A DNA stretch of 64,000 nucleotides from Apophysomyces variabilis (taxonomy: Eukaryota > Mucoromycota > Mucoromycetes > Mucorales > Mucoraceae), in NCBI GenBank assembly GCA_002749535.1, contig MZZL01000037.1, positions 74,197-138,196 on the forward strand, read 5' to 3'. How positions within the stretch are numbered: position 1 is the stretch's first letter; the number at the start of each line of letters is the position of its first letter. The notes below the pieces were generated by a model. It saw nothing but the letters and a program-made list of their open reading frames with translations. It was not told the DNA's origin and did no database searches. This document shows positions 29,846-41,359 of the stretch, one piece after another. Made by a program: the position numbers and the translations under genes.

Positions 29846-30085
29846 TTAGGAATTGTCATGTATGTTATATTGCCTTTAAATCTATATATTAGTTTCTAAA
29901 GTGTAAAAAAAATTTCTCGAGCTCAGCATTAATCGCTTCGATATTTGATTTGATGTTCATACAGTATAACAACGTCTGACTGCCGGAGTCCAGACGTTTT
30001 TGAACATTTATTCGCGACAAAGAAAAGGGTATTTAGAGGGAAAAAGGAAGACAATGCATCTTTCTAGAGTGGTGCTTGTCCTCTT

Positions 30086-31196
30086 TCAGACTTGATCTTC
30101 ATCCAATTTGAAGTAACTTGGAATCCAGTACATTTCCACATCACCTTGGGAATCAATCCAGGCAAGACCATCCTGAAGCAGAAGTTGCTGAACTTCCAGT
30201 TAGCAACAGGGAAGACAAATATGAACTCTTACCAATGACTTATCAATCCGTGCACGATTCCACCCCCATTCCTGTTGAGCCATAATTGCATCCACATATC
30301 CCGTTTTCTAGATTTCGATATATGCTTGGTTGGTAAGACTGTTATGAAACGCAGGTTTAAGTACCTGTGCCAGGACTAGAAGAGCAGATTGATCCTTATC
30401 TAACTCTTTCGGGACAGATCGCACCATTTTGCGATCACCAATAGTCAAAACTTCGTATCCACCACTTAGTGGTTTCAGAGTGCGTATCGCACGGATCATA
30501 TCATCTCTTAATAACACATGGTCTTTAGTTAAAGCAATGTCCCTGATGTTTGGAGTACTTACTCCGTGATTTCCTGCTGTTGGATGCCTTTCTTGCTTCG
30601 CATCACTTCCAGCCGTTTTCGCAGATCTCCCAAGTCAGTCAAACCACCATCCCGTGATCGTGTGGCCATGCAGCCGTCGATAATCTGAATACCCAGTTCA
30701 TAATAGAAATCGCCCACGCCTAGTAAATCAGCCCAGAAACCCTTGTTTGCTTCGCAGCGTCAGTTTCGACGACTCTGATGCTACTTTGCTTCTTTTCACT
30801 CACAAGCTAGCGGATCGACACCGATATTAGCGCACATGCGTTGGAAATGAGCACGAAAAGTTGGGTTTTTTCGAATGTCTTTGCGATGTTTCCAAGCAAA
30901 TTCTTCCAGATTGCTTTTGAAATTCTCTAACTGATGCTGAAGCTAGGTTTCGGTTAAAGAATGATATGCTCAGGAGAATGAAGATATAGAGAGAGACCAG
31001 TCGGTTGCTTTATAGAAGACCTGTACTTTACCTGCTCCAGTTCTTTGGCAGCGATAGAGTCGCCAATCTGCTGAAAGTCTCTCTAGAAACATAGGCAATC
31101 AGCTACTGGCCGATGACTTTACGCTCATTTCTTATTGCTTGCATTAAGTCGTTTTCGATTTTCGGTATGGGCAACACCAATGGCTCGTCGTCGCAT
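30086..31196 (-). CDS. VPS22: ESCRT-II subunit Vps22/Snf8 (EAP30)
   Basis: Seven exons on minus: 31196-31143, 31082-31032, 30942-30804, 30749-30563, 30506-30365, 30307-30233, 30187-30086; 249 aa (human SNF8 258). It sorts ubiquitinated cargo into multivesicular bodies as part of ESCRT-II. It opens [17 protein letters not shown], followed by a coiled coil ([20 protein letters not shown]) and [21 protein letters not shown]. The first winged helix has [20 protein letters not shown] and the second ends [21 protein letters not shown]. Intron 1 can only be spliced in frame with a GC donor (AAT|GCAAGC) because a TGA follows before any GT. The 3' end faces clathrin, 240 bp away. Confidence 0.92.
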
Positions 31197-31457
31197 GGCT
31201 TTGTAAGGAAAAAGATGGAGATGTCCTAAAGGCTTCCCAGTAGCACTGTACTTCCATTAGGTGGCTTGCGCTCGCGGATACACGCATAAACCATAATGTT
31301 CCTAAGCAAGCTCATATTAATGGAGAGAACCTTTAGTTTATCAAACATTAAGAATATTTTATGCAAATGCCAATTATTAAATGGAGGTATTATCTATCTG
31401 TTGCTGGTATTAGTCCCATACAATCGGAATCATATGCGCTTAATGCACCTTTTATTG

Positions 31458-31481
31458 CATATCATATCATATCATATCATA
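31458..31481. repeat. CATAT pentanucleotide microsatellite
   Basis: About five tandem CATAT units lie in the short stretch between Vps22 and the FAD monooxygenase, about 20 bp after the latter's stop. Confidence 0.85.
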
Positions 31482-31502
31482 ATAAGAAGGTAGTCGAGGG
31501 TG

Positions 31503-32708
31503 TTATATCTCGGAGCCTACTGTCTTATTCACCAATTGTTCGATCATAGGCATTGTAATTCGAGGGGCATCAGGGTTGATAAATAGGTCTAGACTAGTTG
31601 CGCTTAGCTGGGCTGCCACTTGAGATCTTGCTATCATCGATCTCTCGAATTCTTCTTGTACAGTGGCCAGATCCTCTCCGTGTTTGACGACCTTGGCAAT
31701 GGCGAGACCAAGATCAACACCATCAATCATGGCCAGGTTCGCTCCTTCACCAGCAAATGGAGACATAAGGTGTGCTGCATCTCCGATGATGGTAACACCA
31801 GGACGGGAAACCCAGTGATGTTGAACAGGTAACGCATGAATCGGCCTAACAATGGCACCTTGGCTCTTGCGAATCAAATCCTTGAAATCCTCAGACCAAT
31901 CGTTGAACATATTAAGCATATGTTCCTTGGTGCTAGACTCATCAATGAATTCTTTTTCTGCTAAATCCTTCTCTAGAATTCGAATCGTCACATAGAGACG
32001 AATACTGCCATCACCGTTACGTTGAGCTGCCAGTGCCTTGTTATCTGAGAGCGCGTACATGCTTCCGAGACCCACGAATTTGGAAACTTCCGGCCAGTTG
32101 TCATCTACATTCGGGAAGCGACATTCGACAAAGCTTACACCACTATAGATTGGCTTCGCATCGGAAATCAACAAACGGGTACGAGACCATGCACCATCAG
32201 CACCAACGACCAGATCGAATGTCTCTTCCTTCTCATTGCTGAAGACAAGCGTATAGCGCGTTTGTAACTTTGCGTTGTCTGCGTCTTTCTGAAGATTCAC
32301 CGGTACGATATCCTTGACGCGCACTCCCCACTGGACAGTTCCTTCTTCAAGCGAATTGAGATAGATCTCGCGGAGAATGCCTCGGTCCACTTCGGGTCGT
32401 CCGACCTCGTCAGGCCTTGTCGGTTTATCCAGCCAGATCTTGCCCGTCTTGTCCAGAATGCGAAGGTCTTGTCCTTCATAACGAATGTGAGATTGAACTT
32501 GATCCCACAAGCCGTTCGTGCGCATGGCGAGTTGACCCGATTCAACATGAAGATCAAGAGTACCACCTTGAGGACGACTATCACGAGCAGCATCAAGCTC
32601 ATATACGGTGCATGGAATGCCATTCTGTTGAAGAGTTCTAGCAAAGGCCAAACCACTAAGACCAGCGCCTATGATAGCAATCTTGAGATGAGCGTTTGAG
32701 AAGGACAT
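31503..32708 (-). CDS. FAD-dependent monooxygenase, TetX-like, intronless
   Basis: A single uninterrupted frame of 401 aa. The start is the first ATG (MSFSNAHLK); the open frame extends seven codons upstream but only to a TTG. An N-terminal Rossmann fold carries the GxGxxG motif IAIIGAGLSGLAFARTLQQ (~10-28) and an acidic residue in VYELDA. The DG motif VVGADGAWSRTR (~170) and the GD motif GDAAHLMSPFAGEGANLA (~310) identify a class A flavoprotein hydroxylase. The whole is most like the TetX/salicylate-hydroxylase-type group common in bacteria and also in fungi. Substrate is unknown; such enzymes hydroxylate aromatic or polyketide compounds using NAD(P)H and oxygen. The lack of introns contrasts with nearly all neighbours. 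Confidence 0.88.
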   Translation of the reverse strand: MSFSNAHLKIAIIGAGLSGLAFARTLQQNGIPCTVYELDAARDSRPQGGTLDLHVESGQLAMRTNGLWDQVQSHIRYEGQDLRILDKTGKIWLDKPTRPDEVGRPEVDRGILREIYLNSLEEGTVQWGVRVKDIVPVNLQKDADNAKLQTRYTLVFSNEKEETFDLVVGADGAWSRTRLLISDAKPIYSGVSFVECRFPNVDDNWPEVSKFVGLGSMYALSDNKALAAQRNGDGSIRLYVTIRILEKDLAEKEFIDESSTKEHMLNMFNDWSEDFKDLIRKSQGAIVRPIHALPVQHHWVSRPGVTIIGDAAHLMSPFAGEGANLAMIDGVDLGLAIAKVVKHGEDLATVQEEFERSMIARSQVAAQLSATSLDLFINPDAPRITMPMIEQLVNKTVGSEI

Positions 32709-34684
32709 AGTAAAGATAAACTTTTTCAATGATAGGACTTTCTATGGCTCTATCTATATTAATTCTTACCTTTTTATACGTTTGCTATAAGTCTAGATTT
32801 TATCCGGACCCGACTTCTACAGAGAACATCTTGCCTAAAGCAATACTGGGCTTGGTAAAAAAAAGATCGATCGCGAGTAGAAGGACTTCAGTACGTGACA
32901 CTTGAAGTAGCTGGGCTTAGCATTTCCTAGGATAGGGATCAAATGCTCTTTAACAGATCTAGACATTTTTACTTTGTTTTGTAGCCAAATGCTTCATGAA
33001 AACGGTATCGCCAAGCCAGATAACTAGAATAATTGACTCTGTTTTGTGGATGATCTTCTTCTACGCGTCCGGCGACCTGACCGTTCTCCAGGTGACATTT
33101 GCCATATCCAAGACAATATTCACCGCCACCCACGTTTCTCCACTCACGCGTTTTCTTTTTGAGGAAGGGTGCGCTTTTTCGGATATACTCAAAATGGCCT
33201 TCTTGTGTACCCAAAGCCCTTGATTATTCATCTCCCGCTAATCAGATCATCAGACAAAAACAAGATGTTGTCAAAACTTAATTACAGTTTGCCGATCTTA
33301 CGAGAGTCATTCCCAAAACAAGATTATAATGGCTTATTCTATATCAAGATCACTACGACAATAACTTTCAAGTGATCTAGGTATATCCTACTGCAATCTC
33401 GTATGAAGCTACTTTATTACGCCTGGATTGTTTGAGCCAAGGGAACCCCAGCTAGATCGCTCTCGCGGAAACTTTCCCAATATCTTGGTTCACTCGGCGG
33501 TCATATTGTGTGGAGTTTCATTTAGCCATACAAAAGTGCTAGCCACTGAATCAGCTTCCCTGTTACACTGGAGTGAAGGAATGCAATCGAGTTGTTTAAG
33601 ATTATCACTTCTCAGTCTTATCGTTCGATAGTTGACGCTTGATTAGTACAGTAGGTTGGAAACAGCTTGCCTCAGATTTCTGTATCTTTGTTTACTCTAG
33701 AACTGCCTTGACATTTCTTGCTTTGGATAATTTTTTTTATTAAAGATACATTAAATAGCGTGACAAATTAACTATTCCAATGTCTTGTGTCAGTGGGACA
33801 AGCGGGCATGTATATTATTGGTTTTAGACGACAAAGTCTGGATAAACCACTAGTCCATCGTGGAAGATGCTTACAAATCGGATTAAATACGATCTACAGA
33901 TCCTGTACACTATGAAGCTCTCTTGGCTGATTTCTTTACGCTTTATGCTACTGCATTCAAGATGCATTAACCGGTTTTTCAATGCCTCAGCGTCACTTCT
34001 CATTAATTTGGGTGGATTAACTGACTGTCAAAGCAAACCGCGCATATGAAATTTCGTCGTCAGACAAGCTGCGTTTCTCTTCAGATAGATGTCTGTTGGT
34101 CTATTCTTTTGGATGAATTCCTGTTAGCCCTTCGAAGATTGTCAAAAAAAAAAAAATAGAAACATTTGGATAATTTGAGAATGGATAAGAAAAACAGGAC
34201 GATAAGTGTTCCTAATGCTCCTTTTATCAAATCCTTTTTATCTACGTATTTTGAGAGGATTGCTGGCGAATACCGACTGGTTCATTCCCGCCGCTAAAAC
34301 AGGTGTTTCTTGCCATACATTAAAAACACACTGTTATCTAGGCTAATGTCCGAGATTTTGACTGTAGTCGTATTCGTATCTTTAACATTTTACAGTCTTA
34401 GATAGACTCATTGGATTTTTATAGAAATAATAGTCACGCCACAAACACAAATAGAGTTCGAGAGTGTGAAGAGGTCTACTCAGCCCTCGCTTAGGATACA
34501 ACTCGTCCTTCTCCAGGTAAACATCGATAAGGGGATTTTTAAGCGCCGAAATAACTGGTGTGGTGTGCTTCGGACGCTCTTGTGTGGTGGGTGGTGGGTG
34601 TGGGTGGTGGTAGTGACTGGCATTCGCAACGGGGGGAAAGAATACGAAGGGTGGAATTTTTTGTTTTCTCATATCAAAGAAGCC
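32709..34684. other. Intergenic stretch upstream of mL59
   Basis: Nearly 2 kb with no supported gene. Short frames on both strands (32969-33214 minus and several plus) have no recognisable domain. The last 200 bp are G/T-rich (GTGGTGGGTGGTGGG at about 34583) and probably contain the mL59 promoter. Confidence 0.4.
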
Positions 34685-35131
34685 ATGGCCACCCATCGAG
34701 TGTTCTCGCAGAAATTCCTGGCCAAGCTTACCAAACCTTTGGCGGAAGCCGACATCAAGCCACAGCTCGTTTTCAACGAGGCCAAACAGCGTTCGTTCTG
34801 GAGGCCAGGCCAAATCAGCTTGCGAGTACAGAATGACATGCGCAAGGCATGTCTCCAACAAGGCATCGATCCCCTCTCCATTGGTTTACCTCCAAAGGCA
34901 CCACATAAACCCTTGCGATACAAGCCAAACAAACTAGAGAAACATGAGCGCATGCGTGCTGAACGTGAGGAGACGATCCGAAAGAATCTCGAAAAGATGC
35001 CGCAAATCATTCAGGCCTGGAAAGAGGTAAATAAAACGAATCAACATCCCGGTGACATTGGATACTGACATTCTTTTTACTAGGATAAATTGAAGGAACT
35101 TTCCAAACAAAAAACATCCATGCCATTTTAG
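34685..35131 (+). CDS. Mitochondrial large-subunit ribosomal protein mL59
   Basis: Two exons (34685-35026, 35084-35131), 129 aa. Member of the fungal mL59 family (yeast Mrpl25), a structural protein of the mitochondrial large ribosomal subunit. The chain is short, basic and lacks membrane helices. FWRPGQISLRVQNDMRKACLQ matches the family's conserved middle (a W-x-P-x-x-S-L-R core), followed by GIDPLSIGLPP and a charged helix ending KEDKLKELSKQKTSMPF. ATG 34685 was chosen because upstream codons in this frame are low-complexity W/V/G. The stop is 113 bp from the convergent Atg6 stop. Confidence 0.8.
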
Positions 35132-35244
35132 ATTAACGTCATATTATTTTATAAAATCTTTTTTGCGCATCTCAAGATGCGGTGTACAGAAGCATGAGGA
35201 TATATATGCAGAAAGAGAGAAGAAGAAAATGAGAGAGGGGGATG

Positions 35245-37052
35245 CTATGGTGATGAAGCAAGGTCACTGGATGACTCGACTCCGCTATTGGCTCGACTGG
35301 CAAACGCAAGGATCCATTTCATATTCGTCAACATGTACTTGAGAGCTTTCGTCCATAGCTCGTCCTGATTGAACTGTAATCGGATCGATAGTTCACCAAT
35401 CTTGTCCTTGTTGATGCGGTATGGTAATCGAAGACTACGGTCGCGTTCCTCCGCAAAATCGGTTAATTGTTTCAAGCAATTTAATATGGCAACCATAGCA
35501 TGATCGAAACGTCGATTCAGAAACATGCGGTTAAGTCCAAAATCTCCAGATCCATATCTGCACGGAAATAGTTTATTTATACCCAACCAAATTCTGCATG
35601 ATCCATACTTACAGTTCATAAGCAAGTACGCTATCACCGTCGATTTTCTCCACTCTCGAAAACGAACCCATCGGAACAAGTCGATATCTTTTGAGTATAC
35701 GGTCAAAACAGAAACTTATGGGAAGAAGATGGGTGGGTAATACTTACGTTTGGAATTGAAACTTGAGTTTGTTGGCAACGGTGTACAATAATAACAGGGT
35801 TTGACCCCATGCAGCATTAATCTCGTTCCATTCAACCTTGCAAAAATCGCATCAGCATTTGTCCGCTTATGAGCCTTTCTATTCCCATTTACTTACAGGA
35901 TGTGAACTGAGGCGACCTAACCGGAAGCCATTGATAGTGCCAAATGGTCCATCATGTGAGATATTGAACGCATCATTATATACGACCGTTTTCTGCAGAC
36001 GTTCATATTGTTTTACATCATGATCGTACTTGAGATTGATAGAGTCACGCTCGTTTTGGAACGTTTGCAAACGAAGTTGATATTCGTTACATTTTTCCCA
36101 GAACTTTTCCTCTCGTTCATCCAAAGCTTTCATTTCAAGCTCCAATGCTTTGGTTTCTCTTGCAAGTGCCTCCCTTTCCTCTTGCATTTTTTTGAGTTCA
36201 TCTGCAGCTTCTTGTTGAGCTAATTTCAGCTAAACGGTCTTACATCAACACAACCATACTAACTATATATCCAACCATTTCTACGTTACCTCTTCCACCT
36301 CTTTCCGCAATGCTTCCTCTTCCTGCATGTTTATCCGACTATCCTTCACTTTTTTCAAAAAATCGATATAGCAATCTCGTTCTCGGCTGACATCATCCAA
36401 CTGGCGTTCCAGACTTTCTAATAGCATATCTGTGCACTCCTGACACATAGGATGATCTACACTAGACTTTGACGACATGATATCAAATAACCGGTTGGCA
36501 ACTTTTAACCGATGCGACAAGCTGTTGTTTCGTGGCGACTGCCAGTTGTCCGCTGTAGGACTAGTAGATGTAGATTGCGATTGCAGTGTGCCAGTTGTCC
36601 CCGACGCTGCTGCCATCCCTGCTGTTGCTCCACTTCCACTTACAGCCGAAACATTTCCCAGAGGTGCTACCTGGGAACGGGACAGAACGACAAACGATTC
36701 GGATGGCGGGGGTAATGTTTCCCGTTTGATCTTACTAGTAAGGTTGCGGGAACTGAGAGAGCCAAGCGGGAGTTTTCCTTCAAGGACTCGACGAGAGATT
36801 GGTTCCGCTGAGGAACGGGTCGGTATGTCTTGGGCATATTTTTGCCCTCGGCTTTGTCGTGCTTGTTGTTGGAACTGTTCTTCCGCAGTGAGAGGGGCTA
36901 CACCAGAGCGTGTAAGTGTGAATGAAGTGTTACAGCATGGAGTAGAGAAGGAGTATACCAATCAATAAATCGCTGGCTGCTGTATCCAAATCAGCCAGAG
37001 AGTCGTCTATACGTATAGGCTGTTTGCATCTTTGACAATGAAAGGGCTGCAT
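35245..37052 (-). CDS. ATG6: Autophagy protein Atg6/Beclin 1
   Basis: Six exons on minus: 37052-36959, 36897-36290, 36229-35897, 35836-35748, 35687-35613, 35557-35245; 503 aa. Regulatory subunit of the Vps34 PI3-kinase complexes in autophagy and endosomal sorting. The N-terminus [22 protein letters not shown] holds the conserved CxxC. A disordered Ser/Gly/Pro-rich part (~60-165) precedes [20 protein letters not shown], the Atg6 signature. A long coiled coil follows (~175-310), then the BARA domain ([72 protein letters not shown]). The first exon lies head-to-head with the F-box gene, sharing a 263-bp promoter. Confidence 0.95.
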
Positions 37053-37315
37053 GGAAAGGTGAGCGGCATGGATTATCCAACAGGCCGCCGGAGAAACAAT
37101 TCCTTTAGCCAGTCACCGACTTGTATTTTTTGGCTGGGGGAGGGCCCAATCACCAGAAGGCAAAGGTTTTGCTCTTTTTTGCACCCGAAACACCCGCTTA
37201 TTCAACCGACAGCAACTTGCAACCTCAAACGGTTCAAACAACGAAAAACGAGGGTTGCTTCCATTTTGTGTCGATCATCAGTCTTCCTATTCTCTTCCCC
37301 TGTTCTTAGAAGTTC
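37053..37315. promoter_or_regulatory. Divergent promoter of Atg6 and F-box/UIM gene
   Basis: These 263 bp separate the two start codons. A CCAAT box is visible at 37146-37150. No other gene fits, so both 5' leaders and core promoters must be here. Confidence 0.6.
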
Positions 37316-40240
37316 ATGTCTTTCGATCCTCCAGCAGTGCACAACACAAAAGAACAACAGACAAACGATAACCAACCGACTGATAACTATTATTTCGAAA
37401 CACAACAAGACCAATATGGCTCAACAGACACAGACTCTCATCCCATTGAAAAAGGTCAACATTCTTATTCTCGGAAAGGACGAAAGAACCGTTATGCAGA
37501 AGTCGATCCCAGGTATCTATTTCACATACTGCGGCATGGACTTAAAAGTATTAAATTTTTTTTGGCTCCCTTAGCGCACCTTGCTTTATTCAACAGCTTT
37601 CCATAGAGCTGATTACTCACATATTCGCGCGCTTGGACCCTGAGACTTTGGCCACCGCTGCGAAAGTATGTCGCTACTGGCGTCACATTGTTACTGACGA
37701 CAGTTGCTGTAAGTTACAAACACAAGGTTTGCAACAGACAAATGTCTCATCGAGGGAACATAGGGAAGCATGCATTCAAAGCTTACTTTGGAGCATTGCC
37801 CTTTAAGCGATTGCTATCAGATAGTTGGAAATCAGAATATATTCTCCGCACGCAACTGTTAAGGTAGGGATAACAAAGATTAGCTTTGTTTTGTTACTGA
37901 CATGTTTCCACCAGGAAACTGGAGAAGGGGCGTGGAACTGTCCTATCGTTTAATCCTAAAGTAGGATCGATTGATGATGTTTTCGTCGATTTTGAGAATT
38001 CGTGGATGGTGGTATCGAGTACTGACCAAGGTACACGTGCTCGAATAACGTGCGGATATTGACTGGGATTATCTATAGGCGTGGCCGTACGATGTAACCC
38101 TGCTACAGGAAAAGTTGACCGGCACCTTTTGTTCAGCACAGATGAAGGAATACCGTTGCATCTTACAGCGGTGAAAATGGACAGGTACCAGACCTATAAT
38201 GATGGATAGAAAAGACTGATGAAAGGTGTTTCTCTGCCTATGATAGAGACCGGATACTTTGGGGATTTGGTCCGGGTTTTATTACCATGACCATGCGGGC
38301 CAAATCGATCGGAGATAGAAGACAGTTGAAAGTGTTCACCGATTTCCATTTGAGCGCAGTGAAGTGTCTTGCTCTGCCATCCTTTTCACAAGAAGTTGTA
38401 GTCAGTGGCAGCGAGGATGGAGAAATTAAAATATGGGATGTAGTGTCTAAATCATGCGCTCTCAATTTGTTTGGTAAGATGAAAATTGTGCAAAAAAAAA
38501 AGCAGAGAACCTGGCAAAGCTGACTGCTCGTGAAAATATTAGGAGCTGCGCCTGGGCCAACATGTATTGAAGTTACGAAATCACATATTATTGCTGGTTA
38601 TGTCAATGGAACAGTTGTTGTTTGGAACGTGCATGCCAAGACGGTGATCGCACAGCATAGGGAACGGGTTGAGCATCCTGGCGAAGCATCACATGTCGAA
38701 ATACCAACAAGGCGTTACATCCATCCACCCAGTGCAGACGTTCATACCCCTGTTCAATCAATCAAGTACGACGAAAATACAGACATGATAATAGTGTCGT
38801 ATCAAGGATTAAAGGAGCTATGGAAGTACGAAATAGCTACTGGACATTGTATCGCTGTGTTTGGTTATGGCCATGAGTTAGGAGTTGTTTCTTGCGTTGA
38901 ATGGGATACGGATTTACCATCAATGACGTCCACTCTCAAAGCAGCACTGAAGCCTAAGGCGCAGAAGACAGGACCAATGGCCAGGAGACAGACATCCGAA
39001 GCTTCGACGCCTACCACCGATACAGACATGGTTAACTCTGTCAAAACTACCCGTCTGCTTGTTAGTGGTGACACGGCTGGAACCATATGTGTATGGGATG
39101 GTGACGCAGTAAGCCATGAAGGACGGCGGGTTAGACCGCTGAGAATCTTCCATGGTCATCTTGCATCAATCAGTGCTTTATGGATAGATGCTGCTAAGAT
39201 TGTTAGTGGAAGGTAACAAAGTTGGATATGATCGCCTGTGTCGTAAGACGATCTTATATGAAATGCTTAGCGATGATGGCTGGATTCGAATTTGGGACCC
39301 ATTAACTGGGTACAATATCAAGACGCTAGCTAATAAGTACGTGCGGGTTTTGGTCTATTTATGCATATCTTACGGTTATCTAGGATTCCTCGTCATGCAC
39401 CTATTGATCGTAACGACGTGAGCCTCATGAGGGTAAAGAATATCAGATGTAACAACTATCAAGGTGTGGCTACTATTGGTCATGAAGTCAAAACTTGGGA
39501 TTTCTCGCCCGATAAACAATTGTTAGGTAGAAATACAATGATTTGGATTGGATGATACGGAAGGTGTTAATCCCTTCATTATAGATCGACGTAACCTGCG
39601 TCCAAAATCGAAGGCAGTTTCTACAGGTGCTCGTGGGCATCTTCATCATGAAATCAAACAGGAGCTAAGAGAATCAAGAGAAAAACTGGAGCAGGAAAAG
39701 AAAGAGAAAGAGCTGCACGAGAAAAAACTCAAGAACCTTACTTTGAGCGGATTATCGGAGGAAGAGATGATTGCTTATGCTGTGATGTTATCCCAGGAAG
39801 AGTCTACTGCGGCTTCATCTAGTGGAAACGAATCATCTTCCGCTAGTAGCCAGCAATCGAGTGACACAAACGATTTTGCGTCCGAGGACTTCATGAACAG
39901 TGATGATGAAGACCTAATGAAGGCTGTGATTGCAAGTCTCGAAGTGACTGTAGCGGAAGAGACACGAGAACGTTTGAGCTTGGACACGGAGAAATTATCC
40001 ATCACTGACCATAGCGAATGGCCAACAGCGGCAGACGTCAACGGTGGTATAACCAGGAACGAGAATAATAGATCATCGTTCGACTGTCTCCGCAATAATC
40101 CATGGACAGACGCTAAAAAGCGAGTAATTGAGCCTCTCAAAGCCGAACCTCAACAAAAGTTTGTCGGTCGTGCCATCCATTATGAGGCATACGACGAAGA
40201 ATTAGAGTACGTCTTGAGATTGAGTCGAGGAGAATTTTAG
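37316..40240 (+). CDS. F-box/WD40 protein with C-terminal UIMs, Ufo1-like
   Basis: Ten exons: 37316-37512, 37575-37708, 37764-37863, 37915-38030, 38079-38184, 38247-38473, 38543-39212, 39271-39336, 39384-39526, 39585-40240; 804 aa. Substrate receptor of an SCF ubiquitin ligase. A charged N-terminus precedes an F-box (QQLSIELITHIFARLDPETL ... CRYWRHIV). WD repeats follow (VVVSGSEDGEIKIWD, IIAGYVNGTVVVWN, GTICVWDGD, SDDGWIRIWDP). The tail has a coiled coil (ESREKLEQEKKEKELHEKK) and three ubiquitin-interacting-motif-like helices (SEEEMIAYAVMLSQEE, DEDLMKAVIASLE, DEELEYVLRLSRGEF). F-box + WD40 + three UIMs is the layout of yeast Ufo1. The last intron (39527-39584) was chosen over a 37-nt alternative because it has a normal length and pyrimidine tract. 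Confidence 0.88.
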
Positions 40241-41359
40241 TCCGAACAAAGCAGAATAAATATATTTTCTTACAGTTAAAAGTATGCTTCAGATCTGCTT
40301 TCTTTATAAAGAGGCTATTTCCTCTCTTGTATAAAGCTTAATGTGGAACTATAATAAAACAGCATTATCGATGGGGATGTTGGCTTAGGTAAGTCCTAAT
40401 GCGTGTCAAACGCAATAGCAAGCTGACATGAAAAGGAATATCCAAAAGCGCATTGATTACACCATCCTCAATATCATGTCAGAGCTACTGAAGTGATAGT
40501 ATCCACGTCTTCATCGATCAATTACTGAAGTTACACGCATTGGTGCATAAGATGTAAAAACATGAATATGCTGTTGACAGATGTCAATAGATGCCAATAG
40601 CATAGGACTTTTTCTAGCACTTTTCTCATAGAACGTAAATATCACTATATCAATAGACATGAACGGTCCGCGAGATTAGTAATTATTATTGTTCGGATTG
40701 CGGGATTATTCTCTACATATGCAGATGGATTCTTCATACTGTTGGGAGCGTACACAAATCTAGGTGCTTTTTAATGCTGATATGACATGAAAGTTCGCAA
40801 CTCCAAACATTATCCATCGAATGATATATATACAGAATACAAGAAAAGATCGTTCCTTCAAAGTAGCCAAAGACTTTTAACGCGCTTCAAACTGGACCAC
40901 TGTTGTGAATAAAACATTCGTGAGTTTTCTGACATTTGTTCGGGATTATCGTTGTACGTACTTCTTTTGGTGCGCTTTTTATACATAATTCTGTGACCAC
41001 AGTCCTGGCAACGGATAGGTTCTCTTGGTTTAAGGTGGTTTTCCGCGCCACAATCTATCCAGGTATAACATTTGTGAATATAAGATTCGCTTCATCGATC
41101 ATTATTGCGCCAATTACCAGCACAGATGTAAGTCATGACAGGCGCAGGCTGACGGATGGGCGTACCCTGATAACCTTCCATGCTGAATCTATACGGAAAA
41201 GGATGCTTCCTAAGAAAACAAACAAAGTTGAACTGCGGGAATAAAAATGTTTCTTCATGGATACAAGGAGAACAGTCACGGGAAATCGCAGCACTTTTGG
41301 AGACTTTTTTCAGTCGAACTCTCGTTCACCAGTAGTATCCCTTTTCAAAGACAGACTCC
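40241..41359. other. Intergenic between F-box and eIF2B genes
   Basis: An AATAAA-like poly(A) candidate lies within 30 bp of the F-box gene stop (GCAGAATAAATA). A 102-codon frame at 40936-41244 has no domain and is not called. Otherwise A/T-rich, nothing supported. Confidence 0.45.

Noticed and set aside
31503..31600. Programmed frameshift or extra exon at the 3' end of the FAD monooxygenase
   Set aside because: The frame closes with a normal TAA after a plausible C-terminus; nothing requires continuation.
34466..34684. N-terminal extension of mL59 in the same open frame
   Set aside because: The extra residues are Trp/Val/Gly-rich low complexity (GTGGTGGGTGG DNA) and unlike a targeting peptide. 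The ATG at 34685 fits the family start.
40936..41244. 102-codon plus-strand frame upstream of eIF2B beta
   Set aside because: Does not begin with ATG, has no domain, and overlaps the expected eIF2B promoter.
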